From NCBI RefSeq assembly GCF_003935895.2, contig NZ_CP054058.1, positions 496,001 to 560,000 on the forward strand: a stretch of 64,000 bases of DNA. Direction: 5' to 3'. The notes below the pieces were generated by a model. It saw only the letters and a program-made list of their open reading frames with translations. It had not been told where the DNA came from and made no database searches. The DNA is from Scandinavium goeteborgense (GTDB lineage Bacteria > Pseudomonadota > Gammaproteobacteria > Enterobacterales > Enterobacteriaceae). Within the stretch, counting starts at the first letter, position 1; the number at the start of each line of letters is the position of its first letter. Of this stretch, positions 22,270 through 34,079 are shown in pieces. The position numbers and the translations under genes are program-made.

Positions 22270-23757
22270 ATGAACAAAGAAATTTTGGCTGTTGTTGAAG
22301 CCGTTTCCAATGAAAAGTCGCTGCCGCGCGAGAAGATTTTCGAAGCGCTGGAAAGCGCTCTGGCAACGGCTACAAAGAAAAAATACGAACAAGAAATCGA
22401 GGTTCGCGTTAGCATCGATCGTAAGAGCGGTGACTTTGACACCTTCCGCCGTTGGGTAGTGGTCGAAGAAGTTACGCTGCCAACCCGCGAAATCACGCTG
22501 GAAGCTGCTCGTTACGAAGATGAAAGCATGAACGTGGGCGATTACGTTGAAGATCAGATTGAATCTGTGACCTTCGACCGTATCACCACTCAAACCGCGA
22601 AGCAGGTTATCGTGCAGAAAGTCCGCGAAGCGGAACGCGCGATGGTTGTTGATCAGTTCCGTGAGCACGAAGGTGAAATCATCACCGGCGTGGTCAAGAA
22701 AGTGAACCGCGACAATATCTCTCTGGATCTGGGCAGCAATGCTGAAGCTGTGATCCTGCGTGAAGATATGCTGCCGCGCGAAAACTTCCGCCCTGGCGAC
22801 CGTATCCGCGGTGTACTGTACTCCGTACGTCCAGAAGCGCGTGGTGCTCAGCTGTTCGTCACCCGTTCTAAGCCGGAAATGCTGATCGAACTGTTCCGCA
22901 TTGAAGTGCCAGAAATCGGTGAAGAAGTTATCGAGATCAAAGCGGCAGCGCGCGATCCGGGTTCCCGTGCGAAAATCGCGGTGAAAACCAACGATAAGCG
23001 TATCGATCCGGTAGGTGCTTGCGTAGGTATGCGTGGCGCACGTGTTCAGGCAGTTTCGACTGAACTGGGCGGCGAGCGTATCGATATCGTGCTGTGGGAC
23101 GACAACCCGGCGCAGTTCGTGATTAACGCGATGGCTCCGGCCGATGTGGCGTCTATCGTTGTTGACGAAGACAAACACACCATGGATATCGCGGTAGAAG
23201 CGGGCAACCTGGCGCAGGCAATTGGTCGTAACGGCCAGAACGTGCGACTGGCGTCTCAGCTGAGCGGCTGGGATCTCAACGTTATGACCGTTGACGATCT
23301 GAACGCGAAGCATCAGGCGGAAGCACACGCAGCTATCGATACCTTCACCAAATATCTTGAAATTGATGAAGACTTCGCGACCGTGCTGGTAGAAGAAGGT
23401 TTCTCCAGCCTGGAAGAACTGGCCTATGTGCCAATGAAAGAACTGCTGGAAATTGACGGCCTGGATGAACAGACCGTTGAGGCACTTCGTGAACGTGCGA
23501 AAAACGCACTGACTACGCTGGCGCTGGCTCAGGAAGAAAGCCTCGGTGATACTAAACCGGCTGACGATCTGCTGAACCTTGAAGGTCTCGATCGTACAAT
23601 GGCATTTAAGCTAGCTGCCCGCGGTGTTTGTACGCTGGAAGATCTCGCCGATCAGGGCATTGACGACCTGGCTGATATTGAAGATTTAACCGACGAGAAA
23701 GCCGGTGAGCTCATCATGGCCGCACGTAATATTTGCTGGTTCGGCGACGAAGCGTAA
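22270..23757 (+). CDS. nusA: NusA, transcription elongation/termination factor
   Basis: Binds RNA polymerase and nascent RNA, modulating pausing, intrinsic termination and lambda N-type antitermination. At 495 residues it matches E. coli. Domains in order are the N-terminal polymerase-binding domain (1-about 130), S1 (about 135-200, [16 protein letters not shown]), KH1 and KH2 (about 200-345, [14 protein letters not shown] and [13 protein letters not shown]), then two acidic repeats AR1 and AR2. It lies 27 nt after rimP. Confidence 0.98.
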   Translation: MNKEILAVVEAVSNEKSLPREKIFEALESALATATKKKYEQEIEVRVSIDRKSGDFDTFRRWVVVEEVTLPTREITLEAARYEDESMNVGDYVEDQIESVTFDRITTQTAKQVIVQKVREAERAMVVDQFREHEGEIITGVVKKVNRDNISLDLGSNAEAVILREDMLPRENFRPGDRIRGVLYSVRPEARGAQLFVTRSKPEMLIELFRIEVPEIGEEVIEIKAAARDPGSRAKIAVKTNDKRIDPVGACVGMRGARVQAVSTELGGERIDIVLWDDNPAQFVINAMAPADVASIVVDEDKHTMDIAVEAGNLAQAIGRNGQNVRLASQLSGWDLNVMTVDDLNAKHQAEAHAAIDTFTKYLEIDEDFATVLVEEGFSSLEELAYVPMKELLEIDGLDEQTVEALRERAKNALTTLALAQEESLGDTKPADDLLNLEGLDRTMAFKLAARGVCTLEDLADQGIDDLADIEDLTDEKAGELIMAARNICWFGDEA

Positions 23758-23781
23758 TAAACTGTAGCAGGAAGGAACAGC

Positions 23782-26469
23782 ATGACAACAGATGTAACCG
23801 TAAAAACGCTGGCCGCAGAGATTCAGACTTCCGTGGACCGCCTGGTACAGCAATTCGCTGATGCAGGCATCCCGAAGCAAGCTGATGACTCTGTGACCGC
23901 ACAAGAAAAACAGACCTTGTTGGCACACCTGAACCGTGAACACGGTTCAGCACCTGACAAGCTGACGCTGCAACGTAAAACTCGCACTACCCTGAGCGTT
24001 CCGGGTACGGGTGGTAAGAGCAAATCGGTGCAGATTGAAGTCCGCAAAACGCGTACCTTTGTAAAACGTGACCCGCAGGAAGCCGACCGTCTGGCTGAAG
24101 AAGAAGCGAAGCGTGAAGCGGAAGAACAAGCCCGCCGTGAGGCTGAAGAAGCAGCCAAGCGTGAGGCACAGGCAAAAGCTGAACGTGAGGCCGCAGAACA
24201 AGCTAAACGTGAATCCGCTGATAAAGCGAAACGTGAAGTTGCGGAAAAAGACAAAGTGAGCAATCAACAGACCGACGATATGACAAAAACCGCCCAGGCT
24301 GAAAAAGCCCGCCGTGAAGCAGAATCTGCAGAGCTCAAGCGTAAATCGGAAGAAGAAGCGCGCCGTAAGCTTGAAGAAGAAGCGCGTCGCGTTGCGGATG
24401 AAGCCCGCCGCATGGCCGCTGAAAACGAGAAAAACGGTGTTAATACCGTGGCTGAGCCGACTGAAGACAGCAGCGATTATCACGTGACGACTTCTCAGCA
24501 TGCGCGCCAGGCTGAAGATGAAAACGACCGTGAAAGCGAAGGTGGCCGTAGCCGTACCCGTACCGCTAAAGCGCCTCGTCCTAAGAAAGCCAACAAACAC
24601 GCTGAATCCAAAGCCGATCGCGAAGAAGCTCGTGCTTCTGTTCGTGGTGGTAAAGGCGGCAAGCGTAAAGGTTCCGCGCTGCAGCAGGGCTTCCAGAAGC
24701 CAGCTCAGGCCGTAAACCGTGACGTTATTATCGGCGAAACCATCACCGTTGGCGATCTGGCGAACAAAATGGCCGTTAAAGGTTCTCAGGTCATCAAAGC
24801 AATGATGAAGCTGGGCGCAATGGCGACCATCAACCAGGTCATCGACCAGGAAACCGCACAGCTGGTTGCCGAAGAGATGGGCCACAAAGTTATCCTGCGT
24901 CGTGAAAACGAGCTGGAAGAAGCAGTAATGAGCGACCGTGACACTGGCGCAGCGGCTGAACCGCGTGCACCTGTTGTGACCATCATGGGTCACGTTGACC
25001 ACGGTAAAACGTCTCTGCTCGACTACATTCGTTCTACTAAAGTAGCCTCCGGCGAAGCGGGTGGTATTACCCAGCATATCGGTGCTTACCACGTAGAAAC
25101 TGACAACGGCATGATCACCTTCCTGGATACCCCGGGCCACGCCGCGTTTACCTCCATGCGTGCTCGTGGTGCGCAGGCGACGGATATCGTGGTTCTGGTT
25201 GTTGCTGCAGACGATGGCGTGATGCCGCAGACTATCGAAGCAATCCAGCACGCGAAAGCGGCGCAGGTGCCGGTAGTTGTTGCTGTAAACAAAATCGATA
25301 AGCTGGAAGCCGATCCGGATCGTGTTAAGCAGGAACTGTCCCAGTACGGCATCATGCCGGAAGAGTGGGGCGGTGAGAGCCAGTTCATTCACGTTTCTGC
25401 GAAAGCAGGTACCGGTATCGACGACCTGCTCAACGCTATCCTGCTGCAGGCTGAAGTTCTCGAACTGAAAGCGGTTCGTAACGGTATGGCAAGCGGTGCA
25501 GTTATCGAATCCTTCCTGGATAAAGGTCGTGGTCCGGTTGCTACCGTTCTGGTTCGTGAAGGTACTCTGAACAAAGGTGACATCGTTCTGTGCGGCTTCG
25601 AATACGGTCGTGTTCGTGCGATGCGTAACGAACTGGGTCAGGAAGTCACAGAAGCAGGTCCGTCCATTCCGGTTGAGATCCTCGGCCTGTCTGGTGTACC
25701 GGCTGCCGGTGACGAAGTAACGGTTGTTCGTGACGAGAAGAAAGCGCGTGAAGTTGCGCTGTATCGCCAGGGTAAATTCCGTGAAGTTAAACTGGCTCGT
25801 CAGCAGAAATCCAAGCTGGAAAACATGTTTGCCAACATGACCGAAGGCGAAGTTCACGAAGTGAACGTCGTTCTGAAGGCCGACGTACAGGGTTCTGTAG
25901 AAGCAATCTCCGATTCTCTGCTGAAACTCTCTACCGACGAAGTGAAGGTGAGAATCATCGGTTCTGGCGTAGGTGGTATCACCGAAACCGACGCAACCCT
26001 GGCTGCTGCATCCAACGCGATTCTGGTTGGCTTCAACGTACGTGCTGACGCTTCTGCGCGCCGTGTTATTGAATCCGAAAGCCTGGATCTGCGTTACTAC
26101 TCCGTCATCTATCATCTGATCGACGAAGTGAAAGCGGCAATGAGCGGTAAGCTGTCTCCAGAACTGAAACAGCAGATCCTCGGCCTGGCTGAAGTTCGCG
26201 ACGTGTTCAAATCGCCGAAATTTGGTGCCATCGCAGGTTGTATGGTTACCGAAGGTGTGGTCAAACGTCACAACCCAATCCGCGTCCTGCGTGACAACGT
26301 GGTTATCTATGAAGGCGAGCTGGAATCCCTGCGCCGCTTCAAAGATGATGCCAACGAAGTCCGTAACGGCATGGAATGTGGTATCGGCGTTAAGAACTAC
26401 AACGACGTACGCGTCGGCGATATGATCGAAGTGTTCGAGATCATCGAGATTCAGCGCAGCATCGACTAA
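23782..26469 (+). CDS. infB: InfB, translation initiation factor IF-2
   Basis: GTPase that brings fMet-tRNA to the 30S subunit and promotes subunit joining. At 895 residues it is close to E. coli (890). The N-terminal subdomain is followed by a long Lys/Arg/Glu/Ala-rich helical region (about residues 95-220). A second IF2N segment comes next, then the G domain with GHVDHGKT (G1), DTPGH (G3) and NKID (G4), then domain II and the fMet-tRNA-binding C-terminus. An in-frame GTG at codon 159 (24256) corresponds to the E. coli internal start of IF2-beta. Confidence 0.98.
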   Translation: MTTDVTVKTLAAEIQTSVDRLVQQFADAGIPKQADDSVTAQEKQTLLAHLNREHGSAPDKLTLQRKTRTTLSVPGTGGKSKSVQIEVRKTRTFVKRDPQEADRLAEEEAKREAEEQARREAEEAAKREAQAKAEREAAEQAKRESADKAKREVAEKDKVSNQQTDDMTKTAQAEKARREAESAELKRKSEEEARRKLEEEARRVADEARRMAAENEKNGVNTVAEPTEDSSDYHVTTSQHARQAEDENDRESEGGRSRTRTAKAPRPKKANKHAESKADREEARASVRGGKGGKRKGSALQQGFQKPAQAVNRDVIIGETITVGDLANKMAVKGSQVIKAMMKLGAMATINQVIDQETAQLVAEEMGHKVILRRENELEEAVMSDRDTGAAAEPRAPVVTIMGHVDHGKTSLLDYIRSTKVASGEAGGITQHIGAYHVETDNGMITFLDTPGHAAFTSMRARGAQATDIVVLVVAADDGVMPQTIEAIQHAKAAQVPVVVAVNKIDKLEADPDRVKQELSQYGIMPEEWGGESQFIHVSAKAGTGIDDLLNAILLQAEVLELKAVRNGMASGAVIESFLDKGRGPVATVLVREGTLNKGDIVLCGFEYGRVRAMRNELGQEVTEAGPSIPVEILGLSGVPAAGDEVTVVRDEKKAREVALYRQGKFREVKLARQQKSKLENMFANMTEGEVHEVNVVLKADVQGSVEAISDSLLKLSTDEVKVRIIGSGVGGITETDATLAAASNAILVGFNVRADASARRVIESESLDLRYYSVIYHLIDEVKAAMSGKLSPELKQQILGLAEVRDVFKSPKFGAIAGCMVTEGVVKRHNPIRVLRDNVVIYEGELESLRRFKDDANEVRNGMECGIGVKNYNDVRVGDMIEVFEIIEIQRSID
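24256..24258 (+). promoter_or_regulatory. Internal GTG start for the short IF-2 isoform
   Basis: GTG at codon 159 of infB begins [11 protein letters not shown], the same segment where E. coli initiates IF2-2 (beta) at codon 158. The sequence ahead is purine-rich (GGAAAAAGAC), a modest ribosome site. Identification is by homology. Confidence 0.6.
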
Positions 26470-26479
26470 TCGTTGAAAT

Positions 26480-26572
26480 GCCCGGTGGCACTACGTTTAC
26501 CGGGCCTACGGCCTGGGTTTGTAGGCCTGATAAGCGTTAGCGCCATCAGGCTTCGAAGCGCCACCCGGCAAT
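26480..26572. repeat. REP/BIME-like palindromic repeats after infB
   Basis: Two adjacent imperfect palindromes of the enterobacterial REP type: GCCCGGTGGC...TACCGGGC, then GCCTGATAAGCG...CGCCATCAGGC. They end in CCACCCGGCA. Such elements stabilise upstream mRNA or bind gyrase/IHF; no coding potential. Confidence 0.7.
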
Positions 26573-26580
26573 AATTCTAA

Positions 26581-26604
26581 AAAGGGGCTTTGGCCCCTTT
26601 TTTG
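26581..26604 (+). terminator. Intrinsic terminator before rbfA
   Basis: AAAGGGGC-TTT-GCCCCTTTTTT lies just after the REP and 23 nt before rbfA. It is probably a partial terminator within the operon. Confidence 0.8.
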
Positions 26605-26626
26605 TCTTTTATCTGGAGAATTTATT

Positions 26627-27028
26627 ATGGCGAAAGAATTTGGTCGCCCGCAGCGCGTATCCCAGGAGATGCAGAAAGAAATTGCTATCATCCTGCAGCG
26701 CGAAATTAAAGATCCACGTCTGGGCCTGATGACCACCGTATCCGGTGTTGAAGTCTCCCGTGACCTGGCGTACGCCAAAGTATTCGTCACCTTCCTGAAC
26801 GATAAAGATGAAGCTGCTGTGAAAGCGGGCATCCGTGCGTTGCAGGACGCTTCTGGTTTCATCCGCACGCTGCTGGGTAAAGCCATGCGCCTGCGTATCG
26901 TGCCGGAACTGACCTTCTTCTACGACAACTCGTTGGTCGAAGGTATGCGTATGTCCAACCTCGTGACCAACGTGGTAAAGCACGACGAAGAACGTCGTGT
27001 GAACCCGGATGACACCAAGGAGGACTGA
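26627..27028 (+). CDS. rbfA: RbfA, ribosome-binding factor A
   Basis: Cold-shock KH-fold protein required for 16S rRNA 5'-end maturation and 30S assembly. 133 residues, as in E. coli. Conserved stretches are [21 protein letters not shown] and VTFFYDNS-like [13 protein letters not shown]. The acidic C-terminal tail is short. The stop codon TGA overlaps the truB ATG by one base. Confidence 0.97.
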   Translation: MAKEFGRPQRVSQEMQKEIAIILQREIKDPRLGLMTTVSGVEVSRDLAYAKVFVTFLNDKDEAAVKAGIRALQDASGFIRTLLGKAMRLRIVPELTFFYDNSLVEGMRMSNLVTNVVKHDEERRVNPDDTKED

Positions 27029-27972
27029 TGAGTCGTCCTCGTCGTCGTGGTCGCGACATTCATGGCGTGCTGCTGCTGGATAAACCGGAAGGCGCATCCA
27101 GTAATGACGTTCTGCAAAAGGTGAAGCGTCTTTATAACGCCAACCGTGCAGGGCATACGGGCGCTCTGGATCCGCTGGCGACCGGTATGCTGCCGGTGTG
27201 TCTCGGTGAAGCCACCAAGTTTTCTCAGTACCTGCTCGACTCCGACAAACGCTACCGCGTTATCGCGAAGCTGGGGCAGCGCACTGACACATCTGATGCC
27301 GATGGTTTGGTCGTGGAAGAACGTCCGATAGCGTTCAGCGCCACCGAACTTGCCAACGCACTGGACAGTTTCCGTGGCGACACAATGCAGGTGCCGTCGA
27401 TGTACTCTGCATTAAAATATCAGGGCAAAAAGCTGTACGAATACGCTCGCCAGGGTATTGAAGTCCCGCGTGAAGCGCGCCAGATAACCGTGTATGAACT
27501 GCTGTTTATTCGCCACGAAGGGGATGAACTGGAGCTGGAAATCCACTGTTCGAAAGGCACCTATATCCGCACCATCATTGATGATCTGGGCGAAAAGCTC
27601 GGCTGCGGGGCGCACGTTACGATGCTGCGTCGCCTGGCCGTGAGCCGTTACCCGGTCGACAGAATGGTGACGCTGGAGCATTTGCAGGCACTGGTTGCGC
27701 AGGCTGAAGAGCAGGATATTCCTGCGGCGCAGCTGCTGGATCCGCTGTTGATGCCAATGGACAGCCCGGCAGAAGATTTCCCGGTTGTGAATTTGCCCCT
27801 GACGTCCTCTGTGTACTTCAAAAATGGCAATCCGGTCCGCTCTGCTGACGTGCAGGTGCACGGTCTGGTGCGCGTGACTGAAGGCGAAGAAGGCAAATTC
27901 ATCGGTATGGGCGAGATTGATGACGAAGGCCGTGTCGCGCCGCGTCGTCTGGTCGTCGAGTATCCGCAATAA
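27028..27972 (+). CDS. truB: TruB, tRNA pseudouridine-55 synthase
   Basis: Forms pseudouridine 55 in the T-loop of elongator tRNAs and acts as an RNA chaperone. At 314 residues it is family length. The catalytic aspartate (Asp48) lies in the motif [31 protein letters not shown] and [16 protein letters not shown] are also characteristic. A C-terminal PUA-like region ends the protein. It is translationally coupled to rbfA. Confidence 0.97.
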   Translation: MSRPRRRGRDIHGVLLLDKPEGASSNDVLQKVKRLYNANRAGHTGALDPLATGMLPVCLGEATKFSQYLLDSDKRYRVIAKLGQRTDTSDADGLVVEERPIAFSATELANALDSFRGDTMQVPSMYSALKYQGKKLYEYARQGIEVPREARQITVYELLFIRHEGDELELEIHCSKGTYIRTIIDDLGEKLGCGAHVTMLRRLAVSRYPVDRMVTLEHLQALVAQAEEQDIPAAQLLDPLLMPMDSPAEDFPVVNLPLTSSVYFKNGNPVRSADVQVHGLVRVTEGEEGKFIGMGEIDDEGRVAPRRLVVEYPQ

Positions 27973-27981
27973 TCGCCTGTC

Positions 27982-28010
27982 TTGCGATAACAGGTCGCTA
28001 CGGGTAGAAT
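27982..28010 (+). promoter_or_regulatory. Sigma-70 promoter for rpsO
   Basis: TTGCGA at 27982-27987, 17 bp, and TAGAAT at 28005-28010, about 100 bp upstream of rpsO. It would drive the rpsO-pnp unit. Confidence 0.7.
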
Positions 28011-28017
28011 ATTGCCG

Positions 28018-28388
<371 letters not shown>

Positions 28389-28404
28389 TTCTAGCGAGTT
28401 TCAG

Positions 28405-28433
28405 AAAGAGGGGCCTTTATGGCCCCTTTTTTC
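28405..28433 (+). terminator. Intrinsic terminator after rpsO
   Basis: GAGGGGCC-TTTAT-GGCCCCTTTTTT. In E. coli the equivalent terminator is leaky and lets transcription continue into pnp. Confidence 0.85.
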
Positions 28434-28512
28434 AACCAGCTGGCAGCAATTAACATGAAACTCATGTATTGTTTGTATTGCTGAAACAAATGATCTTCAT
28501 TGCAGCGTTTCG

Positions 28513-28561
28513 CGCGGCTAATGAGAGACTTAACCGTAGGTTAGGATTGTCATTAGTCGCG
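28513..28561 (+). promoter_or_regulatory. pnp leader stem-loop (RNase III target)
   Basis: CGCGGCTAATGA (28513-28524) pairs with TCATTAGTCGCG (28550-28561), a 12-bp stem with one wobble and a 25-nt loop, located 75 bp before the pnp start. In E. coli this leader stem is cut by RNase III, allowing PNPase to degrade its own mRNA. Function here is by homology of position and sequence. Confidence 0.7.
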
Positions 28562-28635
28562 AGGATGCAAGAGGATCGAGTCTTAAAACGGCACATCCAA
28601 TGGTGTCCCGTTACTCATCTTGAAAGGATAAAATT

Positions 28636-30771
28636 TTGCTGAATCCGATCGTTCGTAAATTCCAGTATGGCCAGCACACGGTCACACTGGAAACCGGCAT
28701 GATGGCGCGTCAGGCGACTGCTGCCGTTATGGTTAGCATGGATGACACCGCGGTATTCGTTACCGTTGTAGGTCAGAAAAAAACCAAGCCAGGCCAGGAC
28801 TTCTTCCCACTGACTGTTAACTATCAGGAGCGTACTTACGCTGCTGGTAAAATTCCTGGTGGCTTCTTCCGTCGTGAAGGCCGTCCAAGCGAAGGCGAAA
28901 CCCTGATTGCGCGTCTGATTGACCGCCCGGTTCGCCCGCTGTTCCCAGAAGGCTTCATTAACGAAGTTCAGGTTATCGCGACCGTTGTATCCGTAAACCC
29001 GCAGGTTAACCCTGATATCGTGGCAATGATTGGTGCTTCTGCAGCACTGTCCCTGTCCGGTCTTCCGTTCAACGGCCCAATCGGTTCTGCGCGCGTGGGT
29101 TACATCAACGACCAGTACGTACTGAACCCAACCCAGGAAGAGCTGAAAACCAGCAAACTGGACCTGGTTGTTGCCGGTACCGAAGCCGCTGTACTGATGG
29201 TTGAATCTGAAGCTGAACTGCTGAGCGAAGACCAGATGCTGGGCGCCGTGGTGTTCGGCCACGAACAGCAGCAGATCGTTATCCAGAACATCAACGACCT
29301 GGTGAAAGAAGCGGGTAAAGCACGTTGGGATTGGAAGCCAGAAGTCATCGACGAAGCGCTGCATGCGCGCGTTGCCGGTCTGGCACAGTCTCGTCTGAGC
29401 GATGCATACCGTATCACCGACAAACAGGAACGTTACACCCAGATTGATGCTATCAAATCTGAAGTGATCGCGACCCTGGTTGCTGAAGACGAAGCGCTGG
29501 ACGCTAACGAACTGGGCGACATCCTGCACGGTATCGAGAAAACTGCAGTACGTAGCCGCGTATTGGCTGGCGAACCGCGTATCGATGGTCGTGAAAAAGA
29601 CATGATTCGTGGTCTGGACGTGCGCACTGGCGTACTGCCACGTACTCACGGTTCCGCACTGTTCACCCGTGGTGAAACTCAGGCGCTGGTTACAGCAACT
29701 CTGGGTACCGCACGTGACGCGCAGAACATCGACGAACTGATGGGCGATCGCACTGACAGCTTCCTGTTCCACTACAACTTCCCTCCGTACTCCGTGGGCG
29801 AAACCGGTATGGTTGGCTCCCCGAAGCGTCGTGAAATCGGTCACGGCCGTCTGGCGAAGCGTGGCGTGCTGGCAGTGATGCCGACCACTGACGAATTCCC
29901 GTATACCGTTCGTGTGGTTTCTGAAATCACCGAATCTAACGGTTCTTCTTCCATGGCTTCCGTGTGTGGCGCTTCCCTGGCACTGATGGACGCAGGCGTA
30001 CCGATTAAATCTGCAGTAGCAGGTATCGCGATGGGTCTGGTTAAAGAAGGCGAGAACTTCGTCGTTCTGTCCGACATCCTCGGCGACGAAGATCACCTGG
30101 GCGATATGGACTTCAAAGTTGCGGGTTCCCGCGAAGGTATCTCTGCTCTGCAGATGGATATCAAAATTGAAGGTATCACCAAAGAAATCATGCAGGTTGC
30201 TCTGAATCAGGCCAAAGGTGCGCGTCTGCACATCCTGGGCGTGATGGAACAGGCAATCAACGCACCGCGTGGCGACATCTCTGAATTCGCACCGCGTATT
30301 CATACCATCAAGATCAGCCCGGACAAGATCAAAGACGTTATCGGTAAAGGCGGCTCTGTTATCCGTGCGCTGACTGAAGAAACCGGCACCACCATCGAAA
30401 TCGAAGATGACGGCACCGTGAAAATCGCAGCGACCGACGGTGACAAAGCGCAGTACGCTATTCGCCGTATCGAAGAGATCACCGCTGAAATCGAAGTGGG
30501 CCGCATCTACAACGGTAAAGTTACCCGTATCGTAGACTTCGGTGCCTTCGTGGCTATCGGTGGCGGTAAAGAAGGCCTGGTACACATTTCTCAGATCGCT
30601 GACAAGCGCGTAGAGAAAGTGACTGACTATCTGCAGATGGGTCAGGAAGTACCGGTTAAGGTTCTGGAAGTTGATCGCCAGGGCCGTGTCCGTCTGAGCA
30701 TTAAAGAAGCGACCGAGCAGACTCAGCCTGCGGCCGCGCCGGAAGCTCCGGCAGCGGAACAGGGCGAGTAA
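28636..30771 (+). CDS. pnp: Pnp, polynucleotide phosphorylase
   Basis: 3'-5' phosphorolytic exoribonuclease and degradosome component. 711 residues, same as E. coli, starting with TTG ([14 protein letters not shown]) after GAAAGGA. Two RNase PH domains flank an all-alpha linker, with [12 protein letters not shown] in the first and the phosphate-site region [16 protein letters not shown] in the second. KH ([15 protein letters not shown]) and S1 ([13 protein letters not shown]) domains follow. The Ala/Pro-rich tail ends AAEQGE. Confidence 0.98.
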   Translation: MLNPIVRKFQYGQHTVTLETGMMARQATAAVMVSMDDTAVFVTVVGQKKTKPGQDFFPLTVNYQERTYAAGKIPGGFFRREGRPSEGETLIARLIDRPVRPLFPEGFINEVQVIATVVSVNPQVNPDIVAMIGASAALSLSGLPFNGPIGSARVGYINDQYVLNPTQEELKTSKLDLVVAGTEAAVLMVESEAELLSEDQMLGAVVFGHEQQQIVIQNINDLVKEAGKARWDWKPEVIDEALHARVAGLAQSRLSDAYRITDKQERYTQIDAIKSEVIATLVAEDEALDANELGDILHGIEKTAVRSRVLAGEPRIDGREKDMIRGLDVRTGVLPRTHGSALFTRGETQALVTATLGTARDAQNIDELMGDRTDSFLFHYNFPPYSVGETGMVGSPKRREIGHGRLAKRGVLAVMPTTDEFPYTVRVVSEITESNGSSSMASVCGASLALMDAGVPIKSAVAGIAMGLVKEGENFVVLSDILGDEDHLGDMDFKVAGSREGISALQMDIKIEGITKEIMQVALNQAKGARLHILGVMEQAINAPRGDISEFAPRIHTIKISPDKIKDVIGKGGSVIRALTEETGTTIEIEDDGTVKIAATDGDKAQYAIRRIEEITAEIEVGRIYNGKVTRIVDFGAFVAIGGGKEGLVHISQIADKRVEKVTDYLQMGQEVPVKVLEVDRQGRVRLSIKEATEQTQPAAAPEAPAAEQGE

Positions 30772-30784
30772 GGTTGCCTATTAG

Positions 30785-30805
30785 CCCTCCGCCTTTGCGG
30801 AGGGC
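30785..30805 (+). terminator. Hairpin after pnp
   Basis: GCCCTCCGC-CTT-TGCGGAGGGC is a strong GC-rich stem 14 nt after the pnp stop but lacks a T-run. It is more likely an mRNA-stabilising hairpin than a complete terminator; nlpI follows on the same strand. Confidence 0.55.
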
Positions 30806-30879
30806 GCATTCCGGGCAGGACGCTTGTTAGCAGCCGGGGAACAGGACGTTCATCCAATTGTTGTCTTCGGGAGTGGGAA

Positions 30880-31767
30880 ATGAAGCCTTTTTTGCGCTGG
30901 TGTTTCGTTGCGACAGCACTCACGCTGGCAGGATGCAGCAACTCCTCTGCCTGGCGTAAGAGTGAAGTCCTGGCGGTGCCATTGCAACCGACATTGCAGC
31001 AAGAAGTGATTCTGGCACGTATGGAACAAATTCTTGCCAGTCGGGCTTTATCCGATGATGAACGCGCACAGCTTTTATATGAGCGCGGAGTGTTGTATGA
31101 TAGTCTCGGTTTGAGAGCATTAGCGCGTAACGATTTCTCGCAAGCGCTGGCAATCAGACCCGATATGCCTGAAGTATTCAATTACTTAGGCATTTATTTA
31201 ACGCAGGCAGGCAATTTTGATGCTGCCTATGAAGCGTTTGATTCTGTACTTGAGCTTGATCCAACTTACAATTACGCATATCTGAACCGCGGCATCGCGC
31301 TTTATTACGGTGGTCGTGCTAAGTTAGCGCAAGATGATCTGCTGGCGTTTTATCAAGACGATCCCAATGATCCTTTCCGTAGTCTGTGGCTATACATCGT
31401 TGAGCGGAAGCTCGATGAGAAGCAGGCTGTCGTAGCACTCAAGCAGCGCTACGAAAAATCGGACAAAGAGCAATGGGGATGGAACATTGTCGAGTTCTAT
31501 CTCGGTGACATTAGCGAAGCAACGCTGATGGATCGCCTGAAGACGGACGCAACGGATAACACCTCGCTCGCTGAACATCTCAGTGAAACAAACTTCTATT
31601 TAGGTAAGTACTACCTAAGTCTGGGGGACAAGGACAGCGCTACGGCACTGTTCAAACTGGCGGTCGCTAACAACGTTCATAACTTTGTTGAGCACCGATA
31701 CGCATTGTTGGAATTAGCGCTCTTGGGCCAGGAGCAAGATGACCTGGCAGAATCGGACCAGCAATAG
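30880..31767 (+). CDS. nlpI: NlpI, TPR lipoprotein regulating cell-wall hydrolases
   Basis: Outer-membrane lipoprotein that scaffolds peptidoglycan hydrolases and delivers MepS to the protease Prc. 295 residues. The lipobox LAGC has Cys19 after [21 protein letters not shown] repeats cover about residues 60-270 ([37 protein letters not shown]). It lies between pnp and deaD, as in E. coli. Confidence 0.96.
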   Translation: MKPFLRWCFVATALTLAGCSNSSAWRKSEVLAVPLQPTLQQEVILARMEQILASRALSDDERAQLLYERGVLYDSLGLRALARNDFSQALAIRPDMPEVFNYLGIYLTQAGNFDAAYEAFDSVLELDPTYNYAYLNRGIALYYGGRAKLAQDDLLAFYQDDPNDPFRSLWLYIVERKLDEKQAVVALKQRYEKSDKEQWGWNIVEFYLGDISEATLMDRLKTDATDNTSLAEHLSETNFYLGKYYLSLGDKDSATALFKLAVANNVHNFVEHRYALLELALLGQEQDDLAESDQQ

Positions 31768-31877
31768 CTGACGAACATACAAATCAGACCATATTCTTTT
31801 TTGATTGCCATCATCTTCACGGGTGAGGGCTTTATTGTTCGTTAATTACCCAAATTTGAGCCGGTTCACACTTTTCA

Positions 31878-31955
31878 ATGAAAATTGCAGGTCAATTTCA
31901 CGATGAGTTATGTAGACTGGCCGCCATCTACGAGGCACGTGTACTACATGACTGA
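31878..31955 (+). CDS. yrbN: YrbN-like 25-residue peptide upstream of deaD
   Basis: A short open frame starting [20 protein letters not shown] and ending VLHD. It closely resembles E. coli YrbN (26 residues), which lies in the same place. Its stop overlaps the preferred deaD start at 31948 by 8 nt (CATGACTGA), suggesting that translation of the small frame is coupled to deaD. Whether the peptide itself has a function is unknown. The upstream ribosome site is weak. Confidence 0.7.
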   Translation: MKIAGQFHDELCRLAAIYEARVLHD

Positions 31956-33924
31956 TACCATCGAGACTACTACTATCGAAACTACTTTTTCCGATCTGGG
32001 TCTTAACGACTCCATCATTAAAGCTCTGAACGATCTGGGCTACGAAAAACCATCTCCAATCCAGGCAGAGTGTATTCCACATCTGCTGGGTGGCCGCGAT
32101 GTACTGGGTATGGCCCAGACGGGTAGCGGCAAAACTGCAGCGTTCTCTTTACCGCTGCTGCACAACCTTGATCCAGAGCTGAAAGCACCACAAATCCTGG
32201 TGCTGGCACCGACCCGCGAACTGGCGGTTCAGGTTGCTGAAGCCATGACGGATTTCTCTAAACATATGCACGGCGTAAACGTTGTGGCCCTTTACGGTGG
32301 CCAGCGTTATGACGTACAGCTGCGCGCCCTGCGTCAGGGACCACAAATTGTTGTCGGTACCCCAGGTCGTCTGCTCGATCACTTAAAACGTGGCACGCTG
32401 AACCTGTCCAGCCTGAAAGGTCTGGTCCTGGATGAAGCTGATGAAATGCTGCGTATGGGCTTCATCGAAGACGTTGAAACCATTATGGCTCAGATCCCAG
32501 AAGGTCATCAGACCGCTCTGTTCTCTGCAACCATGCCAGAAGCGATTCGTCGTATTACTCGTCGTTTCATGAAAGAACCGCAGGAAGTTCGCATTCAGTC
32601 TAGCGTAACGACCCGTCCTGACATCAGCCAGAGCTACTGGACTGTATGGGGCATGCGTAAGAACGAAGCGCTGGTGCGTTTCCTGGAATCAGAAGATTTT
32701 GATGCGGCGATTATCTTCGTACGTACCAAAAATGCGACCCTGGAAGTGGCTGAAGCGCTGGAACAGAGTGGCTATAACAGTGCCGCGCTGAACGGCGACA
32801 TGAACCAGTCCCTGCGTGAGCAGACTCTGGATCGTCTGAAAGATGGTCGTCTGGACATCCTGATTGCGACCGACGTTGCGGCCCGTGGCCTGGACGTTGA
32901 GCGTATTAGCCTGGTTGTTAACTACGACATCCCAATGGACTCCGAGTCTTACGTTCACCGTATCGGCCGTACCGGTCGTGCAGGTCGTGCTGGCCGTGCG
33001 CTGCTGTTCGTTGAGAACCGCGAGCGTCGTCTGCTGCGTAACATCGAACGCACCATGAAGCTGACGATTCCAGAAGTAGAACTGCCAACCCGTGAACTGC
33101 TGAGTGAGCGTCGTCTGGCTAAGTTCTCCGCTAAAATTCAGCAGCAGCTGGAAAGCAGCGATCTGGATATCTACCGCGGTCTGCTGGCAAAAATTCAGCC
33201 TTCTGCTGATGAAGCACTGGATATGGAAACTCTGGCCGCAGCACTGCTGAAAATGGCTCAGGGCGAACGTCCTCTGATCCTGCCACCAGATGCACCGATG
33301 CGTCCTAAGCGTGAGTTCCGCGATCGTGACGAACGTTTCGACCGTAATGACCGTGCTCCGCGCGGCGATCGTAACGACCGTGGCCCACGTGGTGACCGTC
33401 CAGAGCGTAGCGGTGAAGACCGTCCGCGTCGCGAACGTCGTGACGTTGGTGATATGCAGCTGTACCGCATTGAAGTGGGTCGTGATGACGGCGTTGAAGT
33501 TCGTCACATTGTTGGCGCTATCGCTAACGAAGGCGATATCAGCAGCCGTTACATCGGTAACATCAAGCTGTTCGGTACCCACTCTACTATCGAGCTGCCG
33601 AAAGGTATGCCGGGCGAAGTTCTGCAGCACTTTACTCGCACCCGCATCCTGAACAAGCCGATGAACATGCAGCTGGTCGGTGATGCAGTGCCGCACACCG
33701 GTGGCGGTGAGCGTCGCGGTGCTCCTGCTGGTGGTCGTGGCGGTTTCGGTGAGCGTCGTGAAGGCGGTCGCAGCGAAGGTGCTCGCGGTGGCGAAGGTCG
33801 TCGCTTCAGCGGTGAACGTCGTGAAGGTGGTGGTGCAGGCCGTTTCAGCGGTGAGCGTCGCGAAGGTGGCCGTGGGCCACGTCGTGATGATGCGCCAGTG
33901 CGTCGTCGTCCTACCGAAGCATAA
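31948..33924 (+). CDS. deaD: DeaD/CsdA, cold-shock DEAD-box RNA helicase
   Basis: ATP-dependent RNA helicase for 50S assembly and mRNA decay in the cold. The start at 31948 ([19 protein letters not shown]) gives 658 residues, against 629 in E. coli; in-frame starts at 31885 and 31903 would extend it further. Motifs are the Q motif ([10 protein letters not shown]), [15 protein letters not shown] and [12 protein letters not shown]-terminal RNA-binding DbpA-like domain is followed by an Arg/Gly-rich tail with repeats of GERREGG. Overlap with yrbN suggests coupled translation. Confidence 0.95.
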   Translation: MTDTIETTTIETTFSDLGLNDSIIKALNDLGYEKPSPIQAECIPHLLGGRDVLGMAQTGSGKTAAFSLPLLHNLDPELKAPQILVLAPTRELAVQVAEAMTDFSKHMHGVNVVALYGGQRYDVQLRALRQGPQIVVGTPGRLLDHLKRGTLNLSSLKGLVLDEADEMLRMGFIEDVETIMAQIPEGHQTALFSATMPEAIRRITRRFMKEPQEVRIQSSVTTRPDISQSYWTVWGMRKNEALVRFLESEDFDAAIIFVRTKNATLEVAEALEQSGYNSAALNGDMNQSLREQTLDRLKDGRLDILIATDVAARGLDVERISLVVNYDIPMDSESYVHRIGRTGRAGRAGRALLFVENRERRLLRNIERTMKLTIPEVELPTRELLSERRLAKFSAKIQQQLESSDLDIYRGLLAKIQPSADEALDMETLAAALLKMAQGERPLILPPDAPMRPKREFRDRDERFDRNDRAPRGDRNDRGPRGDRPERSGEDRPRRERRDVGDMQLYRIEVGRDDGVEVRHIVGAIANEGDISSRYIGNIKLFGTHSTIELPKGMPGEVLQHFTRTRILNKPMNMQLVGDAVPHTGGGERRGAPAGGRGGFGERREGGRSEGARGGEGRRFSGERREGGGAGRFSGERREGGRGPRRDDAPVRRRPTEA

Positions 33925-33969
33925 TTGCCAGATAAAAAACTACGTTTGCTGACGTAAAGTAAACGATAC

Positions 33970-34000
33970 AGCCCCGGTATTTATTATCGGGGCTTTTTTT
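33970..34000 (+). terminator. Intrinsic terminator after deaD
   Basis: AGCCCCGGTA-TTTAT-TATCGGGGCT followed by a T-run; closes the deaD unit ahead of the mtr operator. Confidence 0.85.
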
Positions 34001-34009
34001 ATTTCAATT

Positions 34010-34027
34010 GTACTCGTGTACTGGTAC
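34010..34027 (+). promoter_or_regulatory. TrpR operator of mtr
   Basis: GTACTCGTGTACTGGTAC is an imperfect palindrome matching the trp-repressor consensus built on CTAG-type half sites and nearly identical to the operator ahead of E. coli mtr. It lies 53 bp upstream of the mtr start. Control by TyrR, known in E. coli, could not be confirmed from a clear box. Confidence 0.65.
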
Positions 34028-34079
34028 AGTGCTGCGCATAAAACTTATTTAGATTATTTTCTTCTGGAGAGCAGGCGCT

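Noticed and set aside
23947-26271. 774-codon open frame on the minus strand opposite infB
   Set aside because: It mirrors a highly biased core gene, has no ribosome site or recognisable domain and its composition (Phe/Arg/His rich) is that of an antisense shadow.
28434-28512. SraG/PsrO-like small RNA between rpsO and pnp
   Set aside because: E. coli has a small RNA in this interval, but I could not see a convincing promoter and terminator of its own here.
28615-30585. 656-codon open frame on the minus strand opposite pnp
   Set aside because: Antisense shadow of a codon-biased gene; no family match and no plausible start signal.
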